Source: Nitrosococcus watsonii C-113 (GTDB lineage: Bacteria; Pseudomonadota; Gammaproteobacteria; Nitrosococcales; Nitrosococcaceae). From it: 64,000 bases of DNA. The DNA is taken from assembly GCF_000143085.1 (NCBI RefSeq), contig NC_014315.1, forward strand, positions 2,262,001-2,326,000, read 5' to 3'. The notes under the pieces were generated by a model, which did no database searches, was not told the origin of the DNA, and saw only the letters and a program-made list of their open reading frames with translations. Of this stretch, positions 36,345-45,888 are shown one piece after another. Both the position numbers and the translations under genes were made by a program. Numbering within the stretch: position 1 is the stretch's first letter; every line of letters begins with the position of its first letter.

Positions 36345-37451
36345 TTAGAGGGAAGATGAAACAGGGGATACAGGAAAAGTATAAGGTGCCGGGTCCAAAA
36401 TAGGCTCCCGTCCCAGGAGAATATCCCCCAACAAATGGGCCGATGCCGGACCCGTGACCACCCCATTGCGGAAATGGCCGGCATTGACATAAAGGCCCTT
36501 GATGGCAGGATGCTCCCCAATATAAGGAATACCCGTAGGAGAACCAGGACGCAGCCCCGCCCACTGATGGACCATGGGAAGAGACTTCAATGCGGGAACC
36601 AAGGTATAAGCGGCTTCACGAAGTTCCTTTGCAGCCTCCGCCGTGGTGGATTTATCGAAACCAGTATACTCCAGGGTGCTGCCAACAAGGATATGCCCGT
36701 CCCGGCGCGGGATTAAATAATATCCCCGTCCCATTACCATGCTTGATAATAACCCGGGTCGTCCTCGAAACAGAATCATCTGCCCCCGCACCGGCTCTAC
36801 CGGCAATCGAGCCCCCGTTTCCGCCAAGATTTGCCCACTCCAGGCGCCTCCCGCCACGACTACCCGTCCTGCAGCCACTGAGGTCTTTTGAGTAGCCACC
36901 CCGCTTATGCGCTGATGACGAACAAGCAAGCCCGTCGCTTTAACCTCTTCCAAAATTTCTACGCCCAACTGCTCCAAGCTCTGGCGTAACGCCCGCGCCA
37001 GTCGGGGAGGACGCACCTGGGCGACTTCCGGCATCCACAGGCCGGGGGTTCCAACCTCCTCCCTAGAAAAACTCTCCTTCCCTTGTTGCGGCCATGTATT
37101 CACGACTTCCAGCGCTGCCTGCCAGCGTTCGGCCCAATGCCGCGCTTCCGATTCCTCCCCTACCTCCAACATTAATAGACCACTCAGAGTCCATTCTGGG
37201 TCCACACCGCTTTCCCGCCAAAGTTCTTGGCACAGCCCCTCATATCGCACCTGACTCCAGGCGGCAAGGGCGCTGACTCCATCCGGATAGCGCCAAGGAT
37301 AAAGAGGCGAGAGAATGCCCCCCCCGGCCCAAGAAGCTTCCTGCCCTGTCCGGCCCCGCTCAAGCAAAGTCACGTTCAGTCCACTCAAACACAATTCACG
37401 GGCAGTCAACATACCCATAAATCCACCGCCTATGATTACCACATCAGGCAT
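36345..37451 (-). CDS. thiO: Glycine oxidase ThiO
   Basis: A ~368-residue FAD-dependent amine oxidase of the ThiO/DadA family. The N-terminal dinucleotide motif VVIIGGGFMGMLTARELCLSG and the glycine-oxidase segments (GRTGQEASWAGGGILSPLYPWRY, GHILVGSTLEYTGFDKSTT, GLRPGSPTGIPYIGEHP, NAGHFRNGVVTGP) are clear. It makes dehydroglycine for the thiazole of thiamine. The ATG at 37451 follows AAGGAAATAAGA. It is convergent with yggX. No thiG or thiS is in the window. Confidence 0.92.
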   Translation of the reverse strand: MPDVVIIGGGFMGMLTARELCLSGLNVTLLERGRTGQEASWAGGGILSPLYPWRYPDGVSALAAWSQVRYEGLCQELWRESGVDPEWTLSGLLMLEVGEESEARHWAERWQAALEVVNTWPQQGKESFSREEVGTPGLWMPEVAQVRPPRLARALRQSLEQLGVEILEEVKATGLLVRHQRISGVATQKTSVAAGRVVVAGGAWSGQILAETGARLPVEPVRGQMILFRGRPGLLSSMVMGRGYYLIPRRDGHILVGSTLEYTGFDKSTTAEAAKELREAAYTLVPALKSLPMVHQWAGLRPGSPTGIPYIGEHPAIKGLYVNAGHFRNGVVTGPASAHLLGDILLGREPILDPAPYTFPVSPVSSSL

Positions 37452-37709
37452 TCTTATTTCCTTCAACATGCCGCAATTTCAATCACTACCACTCCTTTTC
37501 ATGATACATCTGGCAATTGGACGGCTGTTTAAATTACGGCGCCCTCTGCCGATAAGGATGGATAACGTTTCAAGAACCTAACAACAACGGCTAAGCAACA
37601 GATTTGCAAAATGCTTCACAGCTTACTCCCAGGGACTGATTATGCTAGGCATCAATATTTGATTAGACCCTTTTTCCTGCACAGGCCCATAACGTAATTT
37701 TAAGCCATT

Positions 37710-38273
37710 ATGAACTGCACAACAGGCATCTTTAGGCAAAAAATGACAGGTTTCACCTTGGTTGAGCTCGTCATTACCCTAGCCATCGCCGCAATTATCA
37801 CCACCATGGCGGTGCCAAGCTTCCAAGAGATGATCAGAAAAAACCGAATGGCAACCCAAACCAATGAGTTTATCGCCGCCTTGCATCTTGCCCGCAGCGA
37901 GGCGATCAAGCGGGGGCAACGCATCACCGTCTGCAAAAGCACTAACAGCACGACCTCTTCACCTACCTGTAATACTTCAAATTCCACTGGCTGGGATCGT
38001 GGTTGGATCGTATTTGTCGATGGGGATGAAAACGCCGCCTTGGCTACTACCGAGATTATCCTTCAGGTCCATGGATCTTTAGAGGGAGGTAATCGCCTGA
38101 CAGGAAATACCAACGTGGCTGACTACATCTCTTACGTACCCAATGGGATGACGCAGCTTACCGGTGGCGCAATTCAAATGGGCACCGTCACCCTTTGCCA
38201 TCCTCCCAAAGCCAACCAGATTATCATTAATAACACGGGGCGAGTCCATTCCACCGAGGCGAGTTGCTCATGA
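37710..38273 (+). CDS. fimT: Type IV pilus minor pilin FimT/FimU
   Basis: A 187-residue GspH/FimT-type pseudopilin. The prepilin peptidase site is in TGFTLVELVITLAIAAIITTMAVPSFQEM, with an ~11-residue basic leader before the cut at G-F. The GspH pattern of ARSEAIKRGQRITVCKS follows. Four Cys are present, two near the C-terminus. It is the first gene of a tightly packed operon fimT-pilV-pilW-pilX-pilY1-pilE. The homolog in Pseudomonas may be named FimU; I cannot separate the two by sequence alone. Confidence 0.9.
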   Translation: MNCTTGIFRQKMTGFTLVELVITLAIAAIITTMAVPSFQEMIRKNRMATQTNEFIAALHLARSEAIKRGQRITVCKSTNSTTSSPTCNTSNSTGWDRGWIVFVDGDENAALATTEIILQVHGSLEGGNRLTGNTNVADYISYVPNGMTQLTGGAIQMGTVTLCHPPKANQIIINNTGRVHSTEASCS

Positions 38274-38779
38274 AGCATCACTTTTTACCCACACGCTTGC
38301 ACCCTCGCTCAAAAGGTTTTTCCCTCCTAGAGGTACTCATTTCAGTAGCCATCCTTTCCATTGGGCTTCTGGGGCTGGCAGGACTTCAAGCCACGGGTAT
38401 GCGCAGCAATCACAGCGCCTACTTACGCAGCCAAGCCACATTACTAGCCTATGATATCGTCGATCGGATGCGAGCCAACCGCACTGCCGCCCTGAATAAT
38501 AGCTACAGTCTGGATTTCGGTGCGCCTCCCGCGACCCCGGCCAAAAACTGCGCCGCAGCCAACTGCGAAGCCGCTGAACTGGCGGCTTATGACCTTCATG
38601 ACTGGTTCCAAAACTTCACCGCCACCCTGCCGTCAAGCGACGGCGAAATCCAATTAAACGCGGGCGTGGTCACCGTTACAGTGCAATGGGACGAAACCTG
38701 GACACGGATAGAAAGTGTTGCAAACGACAATGGCACTGATCCTATAACCCGGCAATTTGTCATGAGTACCCAACTATGA
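38270..38779 (+). CDS. pilV: Type IV pilus minor pilin PilV
   Basis: A ~169-residue minor pilin. The leader (MKHHFLPTRLHPRSKG) is cut before FSLLEVLISVAILSIGLLGLAGLQATGMRSN, the PilV-type N-terminus with ARSNHSAYLRSQATLLAYDIVDRMRANR typical of the family. The start ATG overlaps the fimT stop (ATGA). The start at 38270 is better than a TTG six bases upstream. PilV helps prime pilus assembly with the other minor pilins. Confidence 0.92.
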   Translation: MKHHFLPTRLHPRSKGFSLLEVLISVAILSIGLLGLAGLQATGMRSNHSAYLRSQATLLAYDIVDRMRANRTAALNNSYSLDFGAPPATPAKNCAAANCEAAELAAYDLHDWFQNFTATLPSSDGEIQLNAGVVTVTVQWDETWTRIESVANDNGTDPITRQFVMSTQL

Positions 38780-39789
38780 AGCTCAAACCTCATTCACCCC
38801 TGCCAACCCAGCAGCGGGGTTTCTCTCTGACTGAAATCCTGGTGGGAATGACGGCGGGTCTCTTGCTTACCGCCGGGGTTATCCAAGTCTTCGTCAGCAG
38901 CAAACAGGGCTACCGGATTCAAGAAGCCCTTTCCCGACTCCAGGAAAATGGCCGCTTCGCCATGGAATTTATCAGCCAGGATGCCCGCAACACAGGCTTT
39001 TTGGGGTGCGGTGGGAGTACCTCGCGGTTTGCGAATAGACTCAATAATTCAAATCAATACGCTTGGAATTTTTCCGCTGCGGTGGAAGGTTTCGAAGCCA
39101 CCGGCGCCGGCACCTGGACTCCCACCCTGGACGCTACCGTTACCAGCGCCCTCTCCAACCGGGATGTACTAACCCTTCGTCATTCCTTGGGGAATCCCAC
39201 CAGAGTCATTAATCATTCTGCAAGTTCTGCCCCAATCCAAGTCAATACTGTTAAAGGTCTAAGCCAATTCGACATTGCCATGGTCTCCGACTGTATTGAT
39301 ATAGCCATCTTTGAGATTACCAATGATCCAACTGTCGCCAATACTCTCGAATATAGCACCGGCAGTGGCACTCCCGGCAATGCTACGGATGATCTAGAAA
39401 AGAAATATACCGACCAGGCGAATGTTGCTCAAATCACCACTAGCACCTATTACATCCGCACCAATCCTGAGGGAATCCCTTCCCTTTACCGGAAAAGAGG
39501 CGTTGATCCCTCTCAAGAACTCATCGAAGGGGTAGAGGATATGCAGATTCTTTATGGCGAGGATACCGACGGCAACCAGGAAGCCAATAGCTATGTCACT
39601 GCGGATAATGTCGCCAATTGGAATAATGTCATCAACCTGCGTATCAGTTTGCTTTTGCAAACCCTGGAAAATAATCTCGCCTCTTCCCCTCAATCCTATA
39701 CCTTCAATGGCGCCACTACTACCCCCACCGACAGGCGCCTGCGCCGGGTGTTCACCACCACCTTGAATCTGAGGAACAGAACATTATGA
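38776..39789 (+). CDS. pilW: Type IV pilus minor pilin PilW
   Basis: A 337-residue PilW-type pseudopilin with leader cut before RGFSLTEILVGMTAGLLLTAGVIQVF and the family segment YRIQEALSRLQENGRFAMEFISQDARNTGFLGC. The C-terminal block (LIEGVEDMQILYGEDTDGN, VINLRISLLLQT) is also typical. It overlaps pilV and pilX at ATGA junctions. It is part of the minor pilin-PilY1 tip complex. Confidence 0.93.
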   Translation: MKLKPHSPLPTQQRGFSLTEILVGMTAGLLLTAGVIQVFVSSKQGYRIQEALSRLQENGRFAMEFISQDARNTGFLGCGGSTSRFANRLNNSNQYAWNFSAAVEGFEATGAGTWTPTLDATVTSALSNRDVLTLRHSLGNPTRVINHSASSAPIQVNTVKGLSQFDIAMVSDCIDIAIFEITNDPTVANTLEYSTGSGTPGNATDDLEKKYTDQANVAQITTSTYYIRTNPEGIPSLYRKRGVDPSQELIEGVEDMQILYGEDTDGNQEANSYVTADNVANWNNVINLRISLLLQTLENNLASSPQSYTFNGATTTPTDRRLRRVFTTTLNLRNRTL

Positions 39790-40334
39790 AACCAATCTCC
39801 ATACCTGTTTACTCACAACGGGGTGCCACCCTCATTATCAGCCTCTTGATGTTGCTGGCCCTGACTTTGATTGGAGTCACCGCTATCAAAACAACGACCC
39901 TGGAGGAAAAGATGGCGGGCAATATGCGCGACCAGAATCTGGCCTTCCAGGCGGCGGAAGCAGCCCTGCGGGCGGGCGAGGGTTGGCTGGGTCAGCAAAC
40001 GGATGAGCCTGATCCTCAGCCTCTGGGTAGCTGTGCTATACCGCCCTGTGATCTAGTATGGCAGCTCAACGTCCTCAATGGAGGAGATTTGTCCGATATT
40101 AATTGGTGGACAACCACGGGTGACGCCCGCGTCTATGGCAATGCCGCCCTTGCCAAGGTCAAAACCGCCCCCAAACACCTAGTGGAATACCACTCCTTTA
40201 TCAGAGACGGCCTTACCCTCGGCAAACAAAGCGATGAAGTGGGACGGCTGGCTTATCGGGTAACCGCCCGGGGAACTGGGGGAACAGACCAGGCCCAGAC
40301 CATTCTCCAGTCCACCTATACCCGCCGTTTCTAA
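39786..40334 (+). CDS. pilX: Type IV pilus minor pilin PilX
   Basis: A 182-residue PilX-type protein. The N-terminus RGATLIISLLMLLALTLIGVTAIKTTTLEEKMAGNMRDQNLAFQAAEAALRAGE is the PilX hallmark: a hydrophobic helix without the usual FTLIE but with the AFQAAEAALR motif. The Glu at position 5 of the mature helix is missing, as is normal for PilX/GspK-like tip pilins. It overlaps pilW and is followed by pilY1 after 13 bases. Confidence 0.92.
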   Translation: MKPISIPVYSQRGATLIISLLMLLALTLIGVTAIKTTTLEEKMAGNMRDQNLAFQAAEAALRAGEGWLGQQTDEPDPQPLGSCAIPPCDLVWQLNVLNGGDLSDINWWTTTGDARVYGNAALAKVKTAPKHLVEYHSFIRDGLTLGKQSDEVGRLAYRVTARGTGGTDQAQTILQSTYTRRF

Positions 40335-40347
40335 GGAATGCAATAAG

Positions 40348-43300
40348 ATGGAAAAGTTTCGACTCAATCTCTCCATTCACTATACCGTGGCCGCTGCTCT
40401 TGCCCTGGGTTATGCCGGTAATATTCAGGGAGCCAATCTGAATCTGAGCAATAAGCCCCTGTTTCTCACGGACAATGCTCCTCCACTCACAATGCTGGTC
40501 ATGGGCAGGGATCACAAGCTTTATTATGAAGCCTATAACGATGCCTCCGATCTAGACGGAGACGGGACCATTGAGATTGGTTACAAGCCCGCGCTGCTAG
40601 ACTACTATGGCTATTTCGATCCCCACAAATGCTATCTCTACAATGGCAATCGTTTTGAACCCAGCACCGCCACCGGCGACAAAACTTGTTCCGGCGCCTG
40701 GAGCGGGGATTTTCTGAATTATCTTACTACCTCCCGCATGGATGCCCTGCGGAAAGCGTTCTACGGTGGGCACCGGGACGTGGACACGGCCTCGGAAACC
40801 GTCCTGTCCGGGGCCTTTATTCCCCAGGACGCCCATAGCTGGGGCAAGGAATACACCAGCATTGCCGCGGATGGATATAATCTTAGCCAATATGCGCCCC
40901 TCTCTGTCCCCAGCGGGGGAGAGCGGCACCTATTTGCGGTCACCAGCCTTGCCGACGGCGACATCCCGGTCCTGCGGGTTTTGCAAAATAAATCCAATCG
41001 TATCTGGGAATGGGTCAGCAAAGAACGGCCCGTAGCCGATGCCTCTTTGGGCACGCCAACCGACTATTCAATCCGAGTACTGGCCTGCACCTCCGCACTG
41101 CCAGAGAGCAACTGCCAGCAATACGGTGCCTCGTCCCGCAAACCCACCGGGCTACTGCAAAAATACGGCGAAAACGACAGTATGTATTTCGGCTTGCTCA
41201 CCGGCTCCTACGCCAAGAATACTTCCGGGGGCGTGCTGCGAAAAAAGATAGGGAGCATTACCGATGAAATTGACCCCGGCACCGGCGTCTTTACCGCTAA
41301 TGACGGTATCATCAAAACCATCGATAACCTCAGAATTATCCAGTTTAACTATGGGAATCATGCTTATAGCTCTGGCTGGATCACCACCCGCCCCATGACC
41401 GAGGGGGAGGAACCCAATTGGGGTAACCCCATCGCCGAGATGATGTACGAAGGGCTGCGTTATTTTGCCGGCAAATCCGCTCCCACCCCAGCCTACTCCA
41501 TTGGGGCCAGCACGGTTCCCGATGCCAACCTGGGGCTGCCTGTAGCTGCCTGGGATGATCCCTATGCCAACGGCAACTTTCCAAGCTGCTCCAAGCCCTT
41601 CCAGATTGTCATCAGCGATATCAATCCTTCCTATGATACGGATCAGCTTCCAGGAAGTTATTTTTCCAGTTTCACTGGAGATGTTTCCGGACTCAACAGC
41701 CAGGCTCTAGCGGATACTATTTCCAGCCATGAACTGGAGGTCGCCGGCAGTCATTTCATCGGCCAATCCGGCGCTAATGCTGACGGCGCTCCCTCGGCAA
41801 AAAATGTCACTAGCCTGGGGGATATTCGGGGCCTCTCTCCGGAAGAGCCCACCAAACTGGGGGGTTACTACTCGGCCAGCGTGGCTTATTTCGGCCACAT
41901 CAATGATCTCCATGCCGCCGCTGGAGAGCAAAAAATGACCACTTTCGGCGTAGCGCTGGCCTCGCCTCTGCCGAAAATCGAGATTCCGATCAATGGCCAA
42001 ACTGTCACCCTGGTGCCTTTTGCCAAATCCCCAGCGACAACCGATGGCTGTAGCTATACTATCAGCAGCGACCAAGGAGATTTTCAGCCCACGGATCAAA
42101 TTGTGGATTTCTATGCCGAGACGGTCACCCCCACCTACGGGAAATTCCGCATCAATTACGAGGATGTAGAACAAGGGGCCGATCATGATATGGACGCCAT
42201 TGTAGAATATGAATATCAGGTCAAAAACGATGGCACCCTTGATATCACCCTCAATTCCACCTATGCCTCCGGCTGCATCATCCAGCATATAGGGTATGTG
42301 ATCTCCGGCACCACCGCCGACGGCACTTATTTGGAAGTCAGGGATAATGATACCTCTGTTGGGCAAGATCCCGACTATTTTCTGGATACTCCCCCCGGCG
42401 CTAGCCCCGGCAGCGGCTGGCAGGATGGCGCGGCCCTGCCCCTCACCACCACCCGCACCTTCACGCCAGGAACCGGCAGCGCCGCGACCCTATTGAAGGA
42501 CCCTCTCTGGTACGCTGCCAAATGGGGCAGCTTCAATGACCGGAACAAGGACAACATTCCCCAAGGCACGGAATGGGATATTAATAATGACAATACGCCC
42601 GATAATTACTTTTCGGTCACCAACGCCTTGCAACTAGAAACGCAATTAACTAAAGCCTTCGAGGAAATTATTGAAGAAACCTCATCCAACTCCTTGGTTT
42701 CCCTCAATAGTGGCTCCATCAGCACCAACAGCCATCTCTATCAAGCCCGCTTCAGCAGCGGCGCCTGGACTGGACAAGTACTGGACTTCCCCATTAATAA
42801 CGATGGCAGCCTGGGCGCTAAAAACTGGGAAGCCGCGGCATTATTGGATAATGTTGCAAGCAATAGCCGGAAAATCGTGACTTATAAGCCCTCCACGGGT
42901 AAGGGCATTCCCTTCCGTTGGCCCGCGGACCCCAGCTCCCCTGGAAGCACCGAGCTCGATGTCCCCCAGTCCACGGCCCTGGATATCGATCCCGCCACTG
43001 GCACTGCCGATGGCAGAGGAAGCGAGCGCCTTGACTACATCCGAGGTAAGGAGATTACCGGCTTTCGGAAGAGAACCCATAAGCTCGGCGATATGGTGCA
43101 CTCCTCTCCCGTCTATGTGGACTCTTCCCCGCAATACCGTTATCCGGATGACCTGGAAGGAGCTAGCAATAAGTATTCTACTTTTAAAAGCAACACCAGT
43201 CGGAACGCCATGGTTTATGTGGGCGCCAACGACGGTATGCTTCACGCCTTCGACGCCACCACTGGCCAGGAGCGCTTTGCCTATGTACCCAACGCCGTCA

Positions 43301-44775
43301 TCAAAAACCTTAACCGGCTAACCGATCCGAATTACAACCATCATTACTATGTGGATGGAACGCCCACCGTAGTAGACGCCTTTTTCGGTGGCGCCTGGCA
43401 TACTTTATTGGTAGGAGGCCTGCGGGGCGGCGGCCAGGGAATTTTTGCCCTGGATATCACTACCACCGGCACCAGCGAAAGCAGTATTGCTTCCAAGGTG
43501 CTGTGGGAATTTACCGATGCTGATGACCCCGACCTGGGCTATACCTTTAGCGAGCCAAATATCATCCGGATGCACAACGGCAGATGGGCGGTGGTGTTTG
43601 GCAATGGCTATAACAGCACCGAAAGCGACGGTCATACCGGCCTCACCGGAAAAGCGGTGCTTTATATTGTGGATGCGGAAACGGGCACATTAATCAAAAA
43701 GATCAGCGCCCTGGCCCCGCTGACCTTTCTAGAGGTATTACAGGGCCTTGGAAATCGCCCCAATGGGCTGGCCACCGTAGCTCCAGTAGATGTGGATGGG
43801 GATCTTATTGTGGACTACATCTATGGCGGAGATTTATTCGGCAACCTATGGAAATTTGATGTTACCGCCAGTGCGCCCAGCTTGTGGGGCATCCTCTTAA
43901 AGAGCGGCAGCACCCTATGCCCCTTTTTTACCGCCAGGGCTGCCGATAACAGCCGCCAGCCTATTACCACCCGTCCTCAAGTGGGCCGCCATCCCACGGA
44001 CCCCGGCTCCGTAATGGTTTACTTCGGCACAGGAAAATATCTTGAGACCAATGACGATAGTTCAACGGGACAAACAACGCAAACCTTCTATGGCATCCGG
44101 GATAAAAACGAGGACCCCAGCCTCCTTTCTTGTCTCATTTCATCAATTTTTAGCGCCTCCGTCCTAAAACGATCCGACTTACTCCAGCAAAAAATCGTCA
44201 AGGAAGTGGTTCAGGCCTTTGATACTAATGAAGATGGCTCCGGTGACACTGGTTACGAGCTACGGGTCACCACGAGTAATCCCATTGACTGGTCAACTCA
44301 TGAGGGTTGGTATATGGATTTAGTGAACACCGAGAACGGCAACACCAATAATTATGGCGAGAAACAAGTTAGCGATTCGGTGCTGCGCAACAACCGTATC
44401 ATTTTCACCACGCTACTTCCCTCCGACAATCTCTGTGATTTTGGTGGCGACAGCTGGCTGATGGAATTGGATGCGGCCAACGGCGGCCATTTGCCCTACG
44501 CGCCCTTTGATCTCAATAATAACGGGACGTTTACGCGCGCTGATTACGTTAACCTGGGCGATACCGACGGTGATGGCAACAATGATTATGTCTCACCCGG
44601 CGGCAAAAAGTCGAAGGTGGGTATTACCCCCACGCCGGGCATTATCGCCGGGCACGGAACCAATTCTGGATGGGATGCCAACTATGCCAGTGGTTCCACC
44701 GGCAATATCGAGGTCACGGTGGAAAATGCCGGACCCGGCTATTTTGGCCGCACGTCCTGGATACAGTTACGTTAA
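40348..44775 (+). CDS. pilY1: Type IV pilus tip adhesin/assembly protein PilY1
   Basis: A 1475-residue exported protein with an N-terminal signal region (hydrophobic segment about 12-28, ending near GNIQGAN). The C-terminal third (about 900-1420) is the PilY1 beta-propeller (DMVHSSPVYVDSSP, YVGANDGMLHAFDATTG, LVGGLRGGGQGIFALDI). Several Asp-rich EF-hand-like loops are visible: DLDGDGTIE near 68, DVDGDLIVDY near 1147, DTNEDGSGD near 1291, DLNNNGTF near 1388 and DTDGDGNND near 1405. I see no RGD motif and no clear von Willebrand A MIDAS sequence. AAGGAATGCAATAAG precedes the ATG. It would regulate pilus extension and adhesion from the pilus tip. Confidence 0.93.
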   Translation: MEKFRLNLSIHYTVAAALALGYAGNIQGANLNLSNKPLFLTDNAPPLTMLVMGRDHKLYYEAYNDASDLDGDGTIEIGYKPALLDYYGYFDPHKCYLYNGNRFEPSTATGDKTCSGAWSGDFLNYLTTSRMDALRKAFYGGHRDVDTASETVLSGAFIPQDAHSWGKEYTSIAADGYNLSQYAPLSVPSGGERHLFAVTSLADGDIPVLRVLQNKSNRIWEWVSKERPVADASLGTPTDYSIRVLACTSALPESNCQQYGASSRKPTGLLQKYGENDSMYFGLLTGSYAKNTSGGVLRKKIGSITDEIDPGTGVFTANDGIIKTIDNLRIIQFNYGNHAYSSGWITTRPMTEGEEPNWGNPIAEMMYEGLRYFAGKSAPTPAYSIGASTVPDANLGLPVAAWDDPYANGNFPSCSKPFQIVISDINPSYDTDQLPGSYFSSFTGDVSGLNSQALADTISSHELEVAGSHFIGQSGANADGAPSAKNVTSLGDIRGLSPEEPTKLGGYYSASVAYFGHINDLHAAAGEQKMTTFGVALASPLPKIEIPINGQTVTLVPFAKSPATTDGCSYTISSDQGDFQPTDQIVDFYAETVTPTYGKFRINYEDVEQGADHDMDAIVEYEYQVKNDGTLDITLNSTYASGCIIQHIGYVISGTTADGTYLEVRDNDTSVGQDPDYFLDTPPGASPGSGWQDGAALPLTTTRTFTPGTGSAATLLKDPLWYAAKWGSFNDRNKDNIPQGTEWDINNDNTPDNYFSVTNALQLETQLTKAFEEIIEETSSNSLVSLNSGSISTNSHLYQARFSSGAWTGQVLDFPINNDGSLGAKNWEAAALLDNVASNSRKIVTYKPSTGKGIPFRWPADPSSPGSTELDVPQSTALDIDPATGTADGRGSERLDYIRGKEITGFRKRTHKLGDMVHSSPVYVDSSPQYRYPDDLEGASNKYSTFKSNTSRNAMVYVGANDGMLHAFDATTGQERFAYVPNAVIKNLNRLTDPNYNHHYYVDGTPTVVDAFFGGAWHTLLVGGLRGGGQGIFALDITTTGTSESSIASKVLWEFTDADDPDLGYTFSEPNIIRMHNGRWAVVFGNGYNSTESDGHTGLTGKAVLYIVDAETGTLIKKISALAPLTFLEVLQGLGNRPNGLATVAPVDVDGDLIVDYIYGGDLFGNLWKFDVTASAPSLWGILLKSGSTLCPFFTARAADNSRQPITTRPQVGRHPTDPGSVMVYFGTGKYLETNDDSSTGQTTQTFYGIRDKNEDPSLLSCLISSIFSASVLKRSDLLQQKIVKEVVQAFDTNEDGSGDTGYELRVTTSNPIDWSTHEGWYMDLVNTENGNTNNYGEKQVSDSVLRNNRIIFTTLLPSDNLCDFGGDSWLMELDAANGGHLPYAPFDLNNNGTFTRADYVNLGDTDGDGNNDYVSPGGKKSKVGITPTPGIIAGHGTNSGWDANYASGSTGNIEVTVENAGPGYFGRTSWIQLR

Positions 44776-44809
44776 TCATTTTGATATATAGATTAAAGAT
44801 GGAATACGC

Positions 44810-45292
44810 ATGAAAATTAATGATAACCATAAAGTGCCTGCGCCACAAAAGAAGCAGGGAGGCTTTACCTTAATAGAACTCATGATTGTGGTGGCTATCG
44901 TCGCTATCCTAGCTAGCGTTGCCTTTCCGAGCTACCAAGCCAGCATTAAAAAAAGCCGGCGGGGCGACGCCCAAGGTGCCCTGACGGCCTTTGCCGCCAC
45001 CATGGAGCGCCATTTCACGGAGAGCAATACCTATAAAGGCGCTGCCATTGGGGAAGGTGATACCGGGAAACCCGCCATCTTCCCCACCGAAGCGCCTCTA
45101 AGTGGAGCAGATAAATATTATGATCTGACCATTCAATCAGCTAACGGGATAACCTACACTCTACGGGCTACCCCTAAAAACGCCCAAGCAGGGGATGGCT
45201 ACCTAGAACTGACCAACGTCGGCGCTCGGAGATGGGATGAGAATAACAACGGCACAATTGAAACTAGCGAAGGGAATTGGAAACGGGGCTAG
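44810..45292 (+). CDS. pilE: Type IV pilus minor pilin PilE
   Basis: A 160-residue pilin with leader ending KKQGG and mature start FTLIELMIVVAIVAILASVAFPSYQASIKKSRR, with the PilE segment GDAQGALTAFAATMERHFTESNTYKGA. No cysteine pair closes a C-terminal loop, unlike major pilins. It ends the minor pilin operon (gap of 34 bases after pilY1), which is the place of pilE in Pseudomonas. I therefore call it the minor pilin PilE, not a major subunit. Confidence 0.9.
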   Translation: MKINDNHKVPAPQKKQGGFTLIELMIVVAIVAILASVAFPSYQASIKKSRRGDAQGALTAFAATMERHFTESNTYKGAAIGEGDTGKPAIFPTEAPLSGADKYYDLTIQSANGITYTLRATPKNAQAGDGYLELTNVGARRWDENNNGTIETSEGNWKRG

Positions 45293-45306
45293 GAGTTTTA
45301 AGCAAT

Positions 45307-45338
45307 AGGGCGGGAAAGCATAGCGCATCCCCCGCCCT
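45307..45338. terminator. GC-rich hairpin between pilE and lspA
   Basis: AGGGCGGG and CCCGCCCT form a perfect 8-bp stem with a 16-base loop, 15 bases after the pilE stop and between convergent operons. There is no T-run on either side, so it is a weak or Rho-assisted terminator candidate that would work in both directions. Confidence 0.45.
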
Positions 45339-45373
45339 TGCCTTACAAAAACTCACGCAACCTCTACTATCCC

Positions 45374-45838
45374 TCAGCTAGCTGGTTTTCCAAACAGGCT
45401 TTGTAGAATGAGAACGGCTGCGCCCACGGTAATGGCGGAATCAGCAATATTAAAGGCGGGCCAATGCCAGCCTTGGTAATACAAATCAATAAAATCAATG
45501 ACATGACCATGCCAGAGCCGATCAAGCACATTACCCAAGGCCCCGCCAAGAATCAGGGCCACGGCCACTGCTTCCCACAGGGCGTTGGACCCTAACCGGT
45601 ACAGCCAAAACACCAGCCCTATACTCACGGTGAACGCCAGTCCCACAAAAAACCAACGCTGCCAACCACCCGCATCGGCCAGGAAACTAAACGCCGCGCC
45701 GGTATTGTAAGCCAGGGTAAAATTAAAAAAAGGAACCACCGGGACTGGCTCGTAAGGCTGTAACTGATTTTCCGCCAGATATTTGCTCCCTTGATCCAAC
45801 AGAATCACCAGCGTAGAGAGCCATAACCATTTCAGCAT
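45374..45838 (-). CDS. lspA: Lipoprotein signal peptidase LspA
   Basis: A ~154-residue inner membrane aspartyl protease (four membrane segments) that removes signal peptides from prolipoproteins. The two catalytic Asp are in GNVLDRLWHGHVIDFID and FNIADSAITVG; FNFTLAYNTGAAFSFLAD is also conserved. The ATG at 45838 gives the family length; the frame is open upstream into ileS but those residues are out of place. It follows ileS by 50 bases in the common ileS-lspA order. The usual next genes fkpB and ispH are absent. Confidence 0.96.
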   Translation of the reverse strand: MLKWLWLSTLVILLDQGSKYLAENQLQPYEPVPVVPFFNFTLAYNTGAAFSFLADAGGWQRWFFVGLAFTVSIGLVFWLYRLGSNALWEAVAVALILGGALGNVLDRLWHGHVIDFIDLYYQGWHWPAFNIADSAITVGAAVLILQSLFGKPAS

Positions 45839-45888
45839 TAATTTACCTGTTATTAAAAAATAAAATCCTTGAAGAGAAGAGGATAATA

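Noticed and set aside
37511-37526. Sigma-54-like site TGGCAATTGGACGGCT upstream of fimT
   Set aside because: The GG and GC are correctly spaced, but the TT before GC is missing and it is about 185 bases from fimT; not enough to call.
41707-42366. 219-codon frame antisense to pilY1
   Set aside because: pilY1 covers this strand pair completely with clear family sequence; the antisense frame mirrors its codon bias.
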